A stretch of 64,000 bases of DNA from contig NC_031769.1 of the NCBI RefSeq assembly GCF_001522545.3, forward strand, positions 70,174,640 through 70,238,639, read 5' to 3'. The notes under the pieces are model-generated. The model worked only from the letters and a program-made list of their open reading frames with translations, was not told the DNA's origin and ran no database searches. Positions 13,576 through 25,884 of this stretch are shown piece after piece (the first letter of the stretch is position 1; every line of letters begins with the position of its first letter). The stretch comes from Parus major (taxonomy: Eukaryota; Chordata; Aves; Passeriformes; Paridae). The position numbers and the translations under genes are program-made.

Positions 13576-16149
13576 CTTTCAGTGAATGCTATTCAGGAGT
13601 AGTTCACGACCATTAAGAAAAGAAAGGAAACAACTGCACACAGTGTGAGACTGCTGAAGGGATGCCTCTGTTTTTTAACACTTACTTACAAAGGCCTCTA
13701 CCTGTAGGGTACAATTCATCTTCAATGCAATTTTTGAGGACAACTTCAGGGGGAGTGAGACCCCCCAGTCTGGGAGGCTGCTCTTTGTAGTGTGATGAAT
13801 CACGGTTTTAAGAGCACACTTTACAGGTATTGTGACTATGTCTGTTGTATCCCACCTTTATGCCTCAAGATTTTTGTCAGAACTTGACTTTTGTTGTTGT
13901 TGTAGCCTTGAATGTGGCTTCACATAATGTAACCCAGGTAGGTTCAACCAAGCAGTCCAGTTATAAAAATAAATTGCCTCTGTCATGCACAAGGATGACA
14001 TGCAACAAAGACAAATCAAGCATTGTTGCAACACTGTCTGTGTTGGTTTCTGCTGCTCTAACAGCTACCCAAAAATTGCTGTTCCATAGCTACTCAGGGA
14101 GTAGTTACTACTACTTCTGTCCAGACTGCCTAAAGGTCACAGTGACGTTGAGCTTCATTCTCAGTTTTCCTATATCCTTCATCTTCTACGTTTTGGAAAC
14201 AATAACTTCTTTACTTATACATTATCATGTCCTGTGTGCACAGTCCATTGTCTAAGAAAAACAAATCAAATTTGTCCTATTTCTGCCAAACATAAGACTT
14301 TATTGGTTGGTAGGATTAATCATCATAAGGCAATTGCAGAGACAGCAGTCATTGTAAGAAATTATTAATAAATTAAGATTATGGTAAAGCTGAGAAGCAA
14401 ATGATTAATAAACAGCAAAGGTAAAGAAATAGGCCAAACCTTCCATAAGGTGAGGGCTGAGAAAAGTAAACCTGGAACTGATTCAAGGACTAAACCATGC
14501 AAAAGAGACTTGCATGACACAGAAGTTCAGAGTCACCTAGACTTCTGATCTGTATGTCATGTTTTGAATGAAGAAGAGCAGCACATAATAAAAGAGTGAA
14601 AGGGAGAAAAACTGAAGTGATCCAGCCATTGTGTACAGAATTGAAAGAAACTGCAAAGAAGTGGTCATAGGAAAGATGATGGATTTGACAATGGATGGTG
14701 GATGATGTCAGAATTTCTTGCCAGAGAGGTTTTGTTCAGTCTGAGACCAATATTTCATGGTTTTGCAAGGGCAGATGGACTCTGCGGACTCATAAGAAGT
14801 ATTTCCTTTTACAAATTTCTCCTATTTATATTATTTATATTTACTATTTATTATTTGATATAATATTTAGAGGTATGTTTTGCATACAACCCCACAAAAC
14901 TTTGGAGTCACTGTTAAATGTTGATACTGTAAACAGTAATAAGCCAGCTGCATCCCTGCCAGCAAAGCTGTGCCTCACCACTATGATCAAAAACACAAGA
15001 GTAAATTAATATTTGCTTAATTGAATATCTGTGCTTTGATGACCAATTCTGTGCTGCTTCTAAAAATAAATATATTAAAATAGTGTATTGGTCCCAGATA
15101 GACCATTCATGGATGTGCTGAGAAAGAGCTGAAAGTAACATAGTTGGCACAGAGGCAAAGGCAGGAAAAGAGGGTTGCTTTTCTGGTGTGTTTTGCTAAG
15201 CAGTAGAAATACACCCAAGTCTTATGTTAGGGTGTCTGTTGTTCTGTAGACAAACATCCTGGACACTTTAGTAGAAGCTGTCATTATTTTCAATAAAAAT
15301 GCATGTTGATGCATGAGATTTTTATCTCAAGACACTTTTCAGTGCCAACATGTGGTGAGATCCAAGGAGATCCTTTCTGTGTGCAATTAGGTAGTAGAGG
15401 GACAATAAAAAGTCTTAACACTCTCAGGAATAAAAATTGCAGCCGTAACCACATTATATGTAATAAGTTCCTTAAATTGTTCCCTATAGCTTTAAACTCC
15501 TCTTAAACACCACTCCCTGTGGCTGGGAACTAAGATCACCACACAGGAGAAAATCTCTGTACTTAAAAAGTAAAGGGAAGGAAAATACTTCTCTTACTTG
15601 TACCTATCAGTAAGAGAATCTTTATAGGGGACAAAGTATGGAGGGGAAATAGAAGTGCAGATGGATTTCATCACTATTTTGTCCCCTTGAACAGTCATAT
15701 TACCTTTCTTGATCAGTGTCTTTGCCAGAAACCCTTCACAGCATTCAAAGACTGACTGAGATAAGGAAGTGCAAATGAAAACTTTGAGTGAGCAGTGAGG
15801 GGAATAGAGAGGATCCAGCCCTGGAGAAGAAACAGAAGACCTGTGGAAGAAAGAGCAGAGCCTGAAAGAAGCAGAGGGAACAGTGCCCCAGGACACCATG
15901 AGGCTTCAAATTGATTCATATAGTTGCATAAATTGGCTCAACATGCTATCACTTCCAACGCACCACTATCAGTATTCCCTATTTGTGCTGCTGTGCAATA
16001 CAATACAACCCACGTAACCCATGTCTTTAAGAACTCATTAACTGATTAACTGATTAACCAACTCATTCTGGACATGTGGAGAATAAAATGAAATATGGCA
16101 AATTCGTGAGAGCTAGAGCTTCCATAAGCCTAGGGATAGAGCTCAGAGA
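13576..16149. other. AT-rich non-coding DNA, no gene recognised
   Basis: The longest open frame, 136 codons at 13845-14255, has no recognisable domain and begins in ordinary non-coding sequence. The 104-codon frame at 14695-15009 includes an AT-rich stretch giving a Tyr/Ile run. Neither is called as a gene. Confidence 0.55.
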
Positions 16150-16318
16150 GAAGGTATATTCCCTGTCCCTGGAAACATTCAGAGTCAGGTTGGACCCTGA
16201 GAAACCTGATCTAGATGCAGATGTCCCTGCTTATTGCAGGGCAGTTGGACTAATTGGTCCTTAAATAGCTTTGAAATGTCACTTCCAACCAAAATTATTC
16301 TGTGATTCTATAATAAAC
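16150..16318 (+). mobile_element. CR1 LINE 3' end, plus strand
   Basis: The order CCCTGTCCCTGGAAACATTC, then GGTTGGACCCTGAG, CCTGATCTAGATG, GGTCCTTAAA, and the terminal CACTTCCAACC...ATTCTGTGATTCTATAAT is the 3' untranslated end of bird CR1. Only about 170 bases remain, a typical 5'-truncated copy. The open frame at 16076-16264 is not a host gene, since it runs into this element. Confidence 0.85.
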
Positions 16319-18654
16319 AGCTTGCACTCTCCTCAAATGGGTTTTATTTTTTTCAATTCCAGAAAAATATTGTTCAATGTTTTTAAGAATTTTTAACTTA
16401 TCAACATATTTTTTAGCACCATGCTAAATCCTTTTGTTGCTTTTCAAAGTCTTTTAGTATTTTAATGAAACATTTTTCAAATATTTTTGTCATCTGACTA
16501 ACAGGTCTGGCATAATTCTATATTTGGTTTTCATGGAATGATTGAGTTTAATGTCTTTTCCTTTCCTTTTCTGCATGCAATAAAAATGTTAAGGATGCAA
16601 AATGCATGCAATGTGTAGTATTATGTGTTAAAATATTATCCAGGTTTTCCTTTCAGAAAACTGTCAACAATATCGAATATATGACTAATATTTATCATTC
16701 AGGCACAAACAAAAATACTTTTCTTCATCCCACACCATTTTTTTAAAGCGTATCATAGTCTAACAACTTGACACCTGACTCTAATAAATGCTGTTATTCA
16801 TGATCATTCTGTCTGTGTCCAGCTACCACCTCCCTGACAAGGCACCCCTCTAAAGACATTGAAACATGCAGAAATGCCAGCTCTATTGGCCTTCCTGAGA
16901 GCTAGGCTACCACAAGGTCTTTCCCAAAGAAAGCTCACACTGCTAGAGACTGTGGACTTAAAACACCCAAAAAACTCAGGATCCAGAAAATGTTTGTTTT
17001 TTTTTTCTTTTTCTGGAAGCAAGCAAGCAAGATTATGAGCATAATAGTAATATTTGCATCGTGTAGTGATAAGGAAGGAAGTGTAAAGTGGCAAAACTTG
17101 CTGGTGTAGATAAACACCTACTAGACAGTATACACTATCTATGTGTAATTCTTTGGGACACCTGCAAAAGTAACAGTTTTTTGGAAGTGGAGAGAATGAT
17201 CTCAATATCCTTTCTGACAATGTATTTGCATCTGATCAACAGCATTGTGTTAGAAGATGCAAAGCACTTCTCCCTGGGCTTGTTCTCAGTTCAAGGCGTT
17301 CCAGCAGGGTCCAGAGAAACTATGTCTAATTTTTCATTTTGTCCCTTTATCTAGTCCCTATAATGTGACCATGACACACTGCAGATCTGTGTTAGATATC
17401 ACCATCTTTACAACTCTGGAATACCCTACCTAGACTTTAACAATTAAAATTCTTAAAAATTACGTCTGAGTTTTACAACAGCTGTCATTAAGAGACAGGA
17501 CAACATATGACTGGACAACATCCTTAGAAAGTGAATAGTGAGACAGCTTGCTTCCTGCATTACAGGAAGGACTCTTGCTCCTTACTGCCACATGCCATTT
17601 TGATGTGTTTAACCCCTAACTGTGCTAACTGCCTTCCTTTCTCATTGTTCTTTTGTAGGAAGATTATTGCTTTCAGAACAAAAAATTTGCCAAATCAAAC
17701 CAATCCAAACCAAAAAGTAAAGCAAAAACAGTTCTGCATGACATTTTTTTTTTTTCTCTAATTGTGTGGCCATTTCATACCATCCTTTGATTCCTCCATC
17801 CTCCTTTGGCACAATTAGCCATCTAGGAAAAAGGTTGCTAAGAGCCTGTGTTTCGTATTCCCCAGAGTGCAATCAAAGCTTGAAAAACCAGGGGTGTGTT
17901 GCCAGCTGCATCACTCATTTCTTGCTGTATGCCTGAAACCAAGGCTGCTCTGCATGTCTGCAGTAAGTGCTGAAGTAGCAATGAGGAGAAGCAGAAAACT
18001 GAGGTGCATAGATGTCTGTCTGCAGTCATGAAATGGCAGAACTTTTCTACTTTCACAGAATTCACACAGACATTGGTGCCTGTATTGCAATTATAAAATA
18101 CAGGGTTCTGGATATTAAGCATGTTTCCAGTGGATTGAAAAACTCAAACCTAAGCCAGATCTGCTTGGCCCAAAATATTTCATTATTTAGCAGCTGTCCA
18201 GTGAGCTGTGTAAAGTGAACTGATAAATTAATCTGGTTTTAGGAGACATGTGATTTGTTTGTTTAAAGATCTTTCTCCAGTTTTCTAAGAAGAGAGACTA
18301 AAGGCTGAGATAACCAGGCGACATTTAATTTTATTTTTTAAGCAATTGGAAAAATGTCCTTAATTTTTTTGCATATAAATTTCCAACTATTGTCCTCAAT
18401 TAAAATTATTAGCATTTTATCTTATTTACCAAATTTCCTGATTTGGATACAAAATATTTTTTAATGTAAATAAATTTATTGCTTTCAATTGTTGTCTTTG
18501 TCCATCATTTTCATAGATGGTTAGTTCTGGCTACACATTGTTCTCTCAATAAATAGAAGGAAGTGCCAGACAGACAGGAAGCTGACTGAGGAGCCTGAGA
18601 CTAGAGATAATGAGATTTTGGATGGGATTACATACAGTTTTTGTTTATTTTCAA
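16319..18654. other. AT-rich non-coding DNA, no gene recognised
   Basis: No gene recognised. The 138-codon minus frame at 16804-17220 crosses a poly(T) run and shows no domain. A GCATGCAAT motif recurs at about 16573 and 16602. Confidence 0.55.
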
Positions 18655-18763
18655 TTTTTTCCTCTTCCTTTTCCTCTTCCTTTTCCCCTTCCCTTTCCCC
18701 TTCCCTTTCCCCTTCCCTTTCCCCTTCCCTTTCCCCTTCCCTTTCCCCTCCCCTTTCCTTTTT
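18655..18763 (+). repeat. Pure pyrimidine minisatellite (CCCTTCCCTTTC)n
   Basis: About 109 bases contain only C and T, built from a roughly 12-base unit of the form CCCCTTCCCTTT repeated about six times, with degenerate CTTCC units at the start. Homopyrimidine mirror repeats of this kind can form intramolecular triplex DNA. The Pro/Phe/Leu-repeat open frames across it are artefacts of the repeat. Confidence 0.92.
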
Positions 18764-19795
18764 ATGTTGCAGAAAATAAAAAGCTCATGTAACACCCTTG
18801 AGAGAAAGGCAGTTAATGCTTAACCTTCTTTCACTGAACATCTTGTGCCACAGGTTCTGTATCTGGATACCAAAAGCCTGGTCACAGAAGCGCTTACAGA
18901 CCTCTGTTCAATGGGGAAACTGGTTCCAAAAAAAAATAAATTCAAAGGGGAGGGCTTATATTTTCCTTGGTATCAGTCAAGAAAAGTCACTACATCTTTT
19001 TATTGTAACTTTTATTTTATTTTTAAATTTAAGTCCTTGTCCACTTTCTCTTCCTTTTCTTTTTTACTGGAGATAATGATCAATTTCTGTTCCAACATAC
19101 AAAAATCTTTGTACTGTTGATGAATTACAGCATTTGTCAAAAGACTGTCATTGCTTTAATGATGCCCCTGTCTTGAGATGCTTCACTTGTGTTTTGCTTG
19201 TCTAGAGAAAACTTATGCTATCTGCTTGGAAGTACAGTCCTTTTACATTTCTTTACCTAAGAGAGTCTAATGAAACACTCCCAATTACAGTAATTTCAAG
19301 CTGATTTATTTAGACCATATACAACCAGAAAATTGTGTCTTTGTAGGAGCACACTGCTGATTTTTCCTTGAGTAATAGCCCTCCATTCCAGCAAGGCAAA
19401 TACTGCAACCTCCTTGTACCATATAACATCAGGCTGCTTATATGACTCAAATCTATAACATATCTTTAAGAAAACAACACCACCGGATATACAGCCTTAT
19501 ATAGAAACAACATCCACAGTTTTTGAAAAACACCAGGCCTTGACTGACAACAAGTGCAGTTTTTAAGAGCTTATGGCCAGTTTTTGTCAGAAAAACACCC
19601 AATTAAACAAAACCAAACCAGAGAGACATTTGCAATAGCACCATCTGCTGGTCCCCAAAATTTGATACAAATTGTCAGCCTCTGACTGAAAACCATACTG
19701 CTCATCATGGACACAGTTTATGAGCACTAAGTTGTAGGGAACTGCCAGTATACATGGAAAATTTTGCAGTAAAAAGCAGCTCATTCTAGTCCATG

Positions 19796-19826
<31 letters not shown>

Positions 19827-20914
19827 GTGGAGTGGCAATGAGTTGGCAGGAGTTCTTGCTGCTTTTAATAGTAATCTCTAAGCCTTAAAATGGGAATGAC
19901 TGCCTCCTGCTTGCATTTTACCTGAAATTAGGATTAAAAATAGGGAGTTTAAGGTATATTGAGTGATGCATGAAATTTGTCTAGAAGGGAATTTTTACCA
20001 TATAACTTATTTTCAAAATGTTTTTTTCTTAAAATGGAAGATACATATGAGAATAGAGAGGAGTTCACATTTTGGGTTCAGTATCCATTAATTAAATTAA
20101 AAATATATTTTTAAGACTGGATCAGGAAAGACAGAATCAGACTAACTGAGTATAAAGCATAATAGAGAAGAAAATTTTACAAATGGAAAGAAAACAATGA
20201 GGGGAAATCTTAGTGTTGCCAAACTTCATTATCAGCATACTTTAAAACAATCATAGAAGGATGTTGGGTTGTCTTCAGATCAATTACATTGTTCCTCAAA
20301 TGCTGATAAGATTAAATGAGGTTACTAAACAGAAAAGGTCTACATTTCAAATAAGAAAATATAGTATAAAGAATTTGTAAAGCAAAATAGTTTGTAATTG
20401 CACCTTGGGTTAGCCAATATGAACCACTTCAGTCACCAAGCAGTTTTTCTTCAGGACCCTATTCACTTCTTTGCAATAAAGAATCAAAAAGTAATATTCA
20501 GTTAGCATTGGATCTCCTGCCAATACTCAGAGTGCTTGTTTCCAGAGTTTTATTTTTAAATCTGACTAAAAGAATTCTTCCTGACAATTTACGGTAGCTC
20601 CCAGTTTGTGTCAGGTGATCCCTGGAACAGTTTCTTCTTTCCTTAGTGAACTTTGGATTCTTACAGAGAAGCAAATCAGAATGGACCTGAGTGAGGTATT
20701 TCAGACAATTATTTATTCACCAGAAATGTGTCCCCCAAAATGCAGGGCTTCAGGAAGTGCCATGTCTGAAGCTGAATTATCAAACAAGGTTTACACAAAA
20801 TGAAAAAAATGTGGCAGAAATGGTGAAGGATTGTTTCAGAACTTCTGAAGTTTTTGTTTTTCACACACTACTAAGAAAAGGCAAGGAAATTAAGGATTCA
20901 ATACATCAAATTAG
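18764..20914. other. Non-coding DNA, no gene recognised
   Basis: No gene recognised apart from simple repeats. A 27-base T run lies at 19800-19826. On the minus strand it would be a poly(A) tail of a retroposed copy lying to its right, but no source sequence is recognisable there. Confidence 0.5.
19800..19826 (-). repeat. 27-base poly(T)
   Basis: An uninterrupted T run follows CATGATGA. Possible retroposon tail on the minus strand, unproven. Confidence 0.85.
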
Positions 20915-21955
20915 TAGCTGATGTCATTAGTACTGATGATAACATGAAGTTCAACAAGGGCAAGCACAAGGTCCTGAACCTGGGCCAGGACAATCCCAAG
21001 CACAGATACAAACTGGGGGAGGGGGCTGGATGTAGAGCAGCCCTGAGGAGAAGGACTTGGGCTGTTGGTTGACGAGAAGCTGAATATGACCTGGCAATGT
21101 GCACTTGCAGACCAGAAAGCCAACTGTGTCCTGGCTGCATCAAAAGAAGCACAGCCAGCAGATCCAGGGAGGCGATTCTGCTGTTCTGCTCCACCCTCAT
21201 GAGACCTCACCTGGAGTCCTGCACCCAGCTCTGGGGCCCCCAGCACCTACCTGTGTTAGTGAGTTCAAGATGACCAAAGGAAGATTGAACCTTCTCTCCT
21301 ATGAAGACAGGCTGAGGGATCTGAGGCTGTGAGAGCTGAGCTGAGAGCTGAGGTATGGAAAAACCTCTGGCCTTACAGCAGTGCTGCAGTACCTGAAGGG
21401 AGACTACAAGAGGGATGGAGTGGGACATTTTACAAGGGCATGCAGTGTCAAGACAAAGCAAAATGTTTTTAAACTGAATGAGAGTAAGTTTATATTAGAT
21501 TTTAGGAAGTAATTCATTACTGTGAGGATGATGAGGCACTGGTACAGGCAGCACAGAGAAGTTGCGGATGCCCCATCCCTTGAAGTGTTTAAGGCAAGGT
21601 TGGCTGTAGCTTTGAGCAACCTGGTCTAGTGGAAGGTACCCAGAAGATTCTATGGCAGAAGATTTTGGAAATAGATCACAGAATAATCAAGGTTGGAAGA
21701 GATCCTCCAGGTCATGTAGTAAAACTGGTAACCCAGCAGGACCATAATAGCCCCCAAACTATATCCCTAAGTGTCACATCCAGATGTCACTTGGATACTT
21801 CCAGAGGTAGAATCTCCACCATCCCCCTGGGAAACTTATTCCAACCACTTTCAGCAATTTTTTTTTTTCTAATGTCCAATCTGATCTTGTTCTTTCACTT
21901 GAGAAATGCCAGAAGAGATGATCATTAAGGTCCCTTTGAGCCCAAACCATTCTAT
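20915..21955 (+). mobile_element. CR1 LINE 3' portion, plus strand, interrupted by a second CR1
   Basis: The copy begins near AACATGAAGTTCAACAAGGG and runs through the C-terminal part of the CR1 ORF2 (beyond the reverse transcriptase active site) into the 3' untranslated region. Recognisable blocks include GTCCTGAACCTGGGCCAGG, CTGGAGTCCTGCACCCAGCT, and the tail TTTGAGCCCAAACCATTCTA followed by TGATTC. Frameshifts and stops are present throughout. About 240 bases of minus-strand CR1 (21675-21915) separate the GGAAATAGAT and AGATGATCATTAAGG parts of the host element, which would otherwise be continuous. Total host length is about 0.8 kb, against about 4.5 kb for a complete CR1. Confidence 0.85.
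21675..21915 (-). mobile_element. CR1 LINE fragment nested in another CR1, minus strand
   Basis: CACAGAATAATCAAGGTTGG followed by AAGAGATCCTCCAGGTCATG is the reverse complement of a CR1 3' end. It continues as ACTTGGATACTTCCAGAGG, CCACCATCCCCCTGGG and TAATGTCCAATCTGATCTTG, in the order expected for antisense CR1. It is flanked by AGAT on both sides, a possible short target duplication. It inserted after the surrounding plus-strand CR1. Confidence 0.75.
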
Positions 21956-23103
21956 GATTCACAAAGGGTGAGGAAGTGACCTGCAGAAGGTCTCCAAGGA
22001 AACCAGAGGCAGAACCAGAAACTAAGGTCAACCCACAGTGTCATACTCCACTTGATATGAGTTAGGTTATAAAAAAGATCACTGAATTTCTTCAAGGCTT
22101 AAACGTTTCTTTAATATGGTCTGTAAGAAAAATTTGTTTGATTCCTATTCATAGGTGTCAGGCTTGTAATAAAACTTTAGCTAAAAGCATAGATATACAC
22201 TGACCCATGTACCAACCAGAAACCAGATATTATTCAATAAAAAGAATTATCTTTTTATTGAAAATTATTTGAACTCAGTTTTTACTTTCTCAGAAATGAG
22301 AACACCCAAATACATGGAGGGATTTTCCATGCATGGAGGTCCTTCAACTTTTGACATGCTTTCATATGATAAGAATCAGCTTTTTTTTGCTATTAGAATA
22401 CGTAGCATACTTCTAGCATTTCACCAAAGTTTTTTAAAGACCTCTAACACAAGAGGAATGTTTCAGTGACCTTGCCAAAACAACTTGAAAATAATGTGTT
22501 CTAATAAAAAAGTCACACTGGAATTACATTGTTTCCCAGAACCATGCAATTTTGTTCGAAATGTTGAAAATAAGTATTTTATTTTTTCTTTGCCATCCTT
22601 TTGAACATATTCAGGCAGAAATTTCATTCAGTAAAGACAAGCTTGAGCAGTCAGAATTGTCATCAAGATTGTATTTAGTGACATACATATTCAAGTTCAT
22701 GGTGTTACTACTAATCAAATATCTCTCTAGCCCAGACTAAACAGAAGGTCCTGTGAATATACCGTTATATTTACATCCTATTCTTAACCACTGAATAAGA
22801 GGACCCAGTACACTACATGATCATACAGAGCAGAACAGCTGCCACAGTACAAGTTGAAGAGGCAAGCTGAAGTCTCATTCTGTAGATAAGCAGGATGCTC
22901 AAGTGAATTCAAGTAAATCTGCAGCATCTGTCTTCCTCATATTTTTTCCCCAGAAAGACGTAAGAAAAGTTCACTTAAATAGAAATCAGAATAAAGCCAG
23001 AGTTACAAACAAAGCATAATTTAGTACACAATTACTTTTCCCTGCCATCTTGATTTTATGCAGTACTTAGAGTAAAATACTACTTTCATAAACAGAGGGA
23101 TGT

Positions 23104-23155
23104 ACATGTAAATTTGATAACACTTTTTTGTTCAGTTTTCTCCATTTCTCTCAAC
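23104..23155 (+). repeat. 52-base direct repeat, copy 1 (copy 2 at 23493-23543)
   Basis: ACATGTAAATTTGATAACAC and the following TTTTTTGTTCAGTTTTCTCC, ATTTCTCTCAAC recur at 23493-23543 with only a handful of differences. The copies are about 390 bases apart in the same orientation and the similarity stops abruptly on both sides. Confidence 0.85.
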
Positions 23156-23492
23156 AGCTCAAAAGGATCTCTCTCTTCTTTCCTAAGTTCTCTATGTATA
23201 GACCTACTGATATCCCTAGTCATTGAACACCAGAAATCCTCTCTTTCTTGAAATTATGAAGTGATCACTGTTTTAAGCAGAATGTTTAAAAGAAAGATTC
23301 ATTAAAATTAAGAGGTTGACATGTTTCCCCATGATTCATGCTAGGTAAGTTTTGTAGTATTTTTACCATAGATGGATAATTTATAGAAAAATTATTGAAA
23401 TAAATGATGATGCATGTAAGTGGAGATATCACCTCAGACATAGACATATTAATCACACAGACATAGAAATATTACAAGCACTGGCATAATAC

Positions 23493-23543
23493 ACATGTAA
23501 ATTCGTTGACACTTTTTGTTCAGTTTTCTCCATTTCTCTCAAC
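23493..23543 (+). repeat. 51-base direct repeat, copy 2
   Basis: Second copy of the 23104-23155 segment; see there. Not low-complexity sequence. Confidence 0.85.
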
Positions 23544-25312
23544 TTGTAGAAAAGACTTCCTGTTCCATATAGATCTTCTTGCAATGCAAAGCACCTTTGA
23601 GAAGAAAAATATGAATAGCTATGAAAATTACTTATGGTGTAACCTATATTTTGTGGTATGTTTAAAGCATAGAGTAAGCCTTAATACTTTAAACTATTTA
23701 GCTATAACACAACATGCTATTTGCATTGCCAGACAAACAGACAAGAATGTGTTAAACAACACATTAGAAAACATTCTTTTGACATTTCTGTCCTACTCAA
23801 AAATAAATCTTGCCATGAGTATAAAGAAACACTTTGCTCCTTTATTCAGTGACACTGTGTGGTTTATTTTTTGTGACACACATTTCATTTTACGTAAACT
23901 AGTTACAACACTGCATCTAAAAGAAATCAATCTCATCAGCGCAGAGGGGGCAATTTTTTCATCTCCAGTTTGACAGGAAAGGGTACTGCAAAATGAATTA
24001 CTGGAGGAAAGATGTGAGGATTACTTCTAAGTACTTGCTGACATGTTCCTCCCAGATATCTTTTGGCACAATTTCACTGAGAACTGACTCAAGCTTTATA
24101 GAAAAATGTGTTTACAGAGGACCCATGGTTAGTATAATGTATTTTTTCAGAGAAACTTGAACCAAATCTATAGCACTGTTGATCTTACTATGTGCCGTAG
24201 TTTAATCTACCTGTGGGTGCTTCATGTGTAATGAAGTCAGCAGAGTATAACACTTTCACAAGTGAAATAATTTAAATGTGGGATTTCAATCCCTTTTCCT
24301 TTGATTGAGGCAAAGAAAGTTTAGGACTGTTAGGTGATTATGATGTTGAGATGAGAATATGGGGCATAGATACAAATGCTAATGAGCAATCTTCAGGGTG
24401 AAAAGGAGAACTATAATCTACAGGAGAAATTCCAAAATTCATAAAATTCACACTCTTCATGTGAACTACATGCTTGTCCCTATATTTTGCCTGTCTCTTT
24501 TGCCCATGTTGCAGTTGAAGAATAGTGTCTTTGGTAATTCTCTACAGCTATTTTGTACATGATTTCTTCCTCATTATGTGGATTGCTTCTATGACTGTGA
24601 TATGGGAGACAAAACCAGTTTCCTTCTTTGACGTACACATGTACATACATGTGCAAACGTACACATATGTATTTCATATATGATTCATCAAAATCTCTGC
24701 ATCCTATGTGTATGTGAAATGCTCTATTATAATTGATGAGGGCATTAGGGAAAGTCTTTAAGCTTTGTATCATTTAATAGAAATTTTTATATGTTCCCTT
24801 TATATTGTTTTATCTAGTCTATTTCACTAATTCATGAGGGAGCATTCTGTTGTTAGGGTTACTAACACAGAGCATGAGAGAGAAATACCCATGAGTAAAA
24901 ACCTTATTAACAGCTATTCAGTGAATTTAATTCTTTCTGGAATACTGCCACCAATTACTTTTTGGCATGCTGACTTACACAAGTTTCGCAGTATCTTATA
25001 CCAACAGTTGCCATGAGTACAACCATCAGAATTAGCTTAATTGGTGAGTATTTTGAAAATTTCAGCCTGGCATGACCTGAGCTCACATGGACTAAAGAAA
25101 TGAGAAGGGAAAACAAAAAAAGAAGTAAAACTTGGTGTTGAGGTACACGAATTCTGTCCACCCTTCCTGAACTGTAAAGATGTTGTTTTTACTTTTTATC
25201 TGCTATGTTTTAACTTAAGAGATTCCCATTTAATATAAATAAAATTTAATTTCAAGGAAAAGAGGAGGTTCATCATGGAATGTTCTTAATGTTTTTGCAT
25301 TGAATAATCCAG

Positions 25313-25803
25313 TGGCCAGTTTTGGACAGGACAGAGTTAATTTTTCTCAGTAGCTGTGAGCAGGAGGGGCTGGGACCCTTGTAGGAATGTCTAGATTGTT
25401 ATTCATACCACCTCAGGTCATCACTGCAGTGAGAAGAAGGGCATGATGGTGTAGGAAACAACTGTGCATTGTTGCCTGGAGTCTACAGTGAACCCTTTTC
25501 TATGTGAGCTCTCTTTTTGTATACTTTTGTTCTTAATATTTTTACTGTTCATTTACTTAACTTAAAGAGAAAGTCTTTAAGTTAAGAAAATTTTCTTACT
25601 TAAAGAGAAAGTCTTCTCTTTCTAGTAGACTTTCTTATCTCAGTCCATGATTATCACCTTTTTGTGCTTCCAGTTTTCAAGTCCATCCCCAAAGTGAGAA
25701 AGGGAATAGAGAGGGAGAGAGCAAATAAGCAGCATCTGATTTGGGATAATCTTGGTGAAAGGTGGGACACTAAACTGGGGAGTGTTGTTCCTAAACCACA
25801 ACA
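25313..25803 (+). mobile_element. Solo LTR of an avian ERVL-type retrovirus, plus orientation
   Basis: The left end TGGCCAGTTTTGGACAGGAC followed by AGAGTTAATTTTTCTCAGTA matches the start of a widespread avian LTR. Its other end, CCTAAACCACAACA, and the segment CTTTCTTATCTCAGTCCATG upstream follow the same family. The flanks TCCAG (25308-25312) and TTCAG (25804-25808) could be a 5-bp target duplication with one change. A family member lies in the opposite orientation at 40704-41281. An 18-bp internal duplication around a palindrome is present at 25560-25615. No internal retroviral genes are attached, so it is a recombined solo LTR. The family name is from memory of avian repeats, not a search. 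Confidence 0.75.
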
Positions 25804-25884
25804 TTCAGCAAAGATAGACAACATTCACAGCATAGATGTAGAAGGACTGAGAGGCATTTTGTTGACTTTAGGCATGAAGTACTC

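Larger units (their letters stand above)
21956..25307. other. AT-rich non-coding DNA, no gene recognised
   Basis: No gene recognised. The 155-codon open frame at 23506-23973 is the longest non-transposon frame in the window, but it is AT-driven, has no recognisable domain, and begins inside a local duplicated segment. A purine-pyrimidine alternating stretch lies at 24630-24672. Confidence 0.5.

Noticed and set aside
18610..18823. Pro-Phe-Leu repeat protein frames
   Set aside because: They are the pyrimidine minisatellite translated.
19800..19900. Processed pseudogene to the right of the poly(T)
   Set aside because: No recognisable gene sequence follows the tract.
23506..23973. 155-codon open frame
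   Set aside because: No recognisable domain, AT-driven composition, and it begins within a duplicated non-coding segment.
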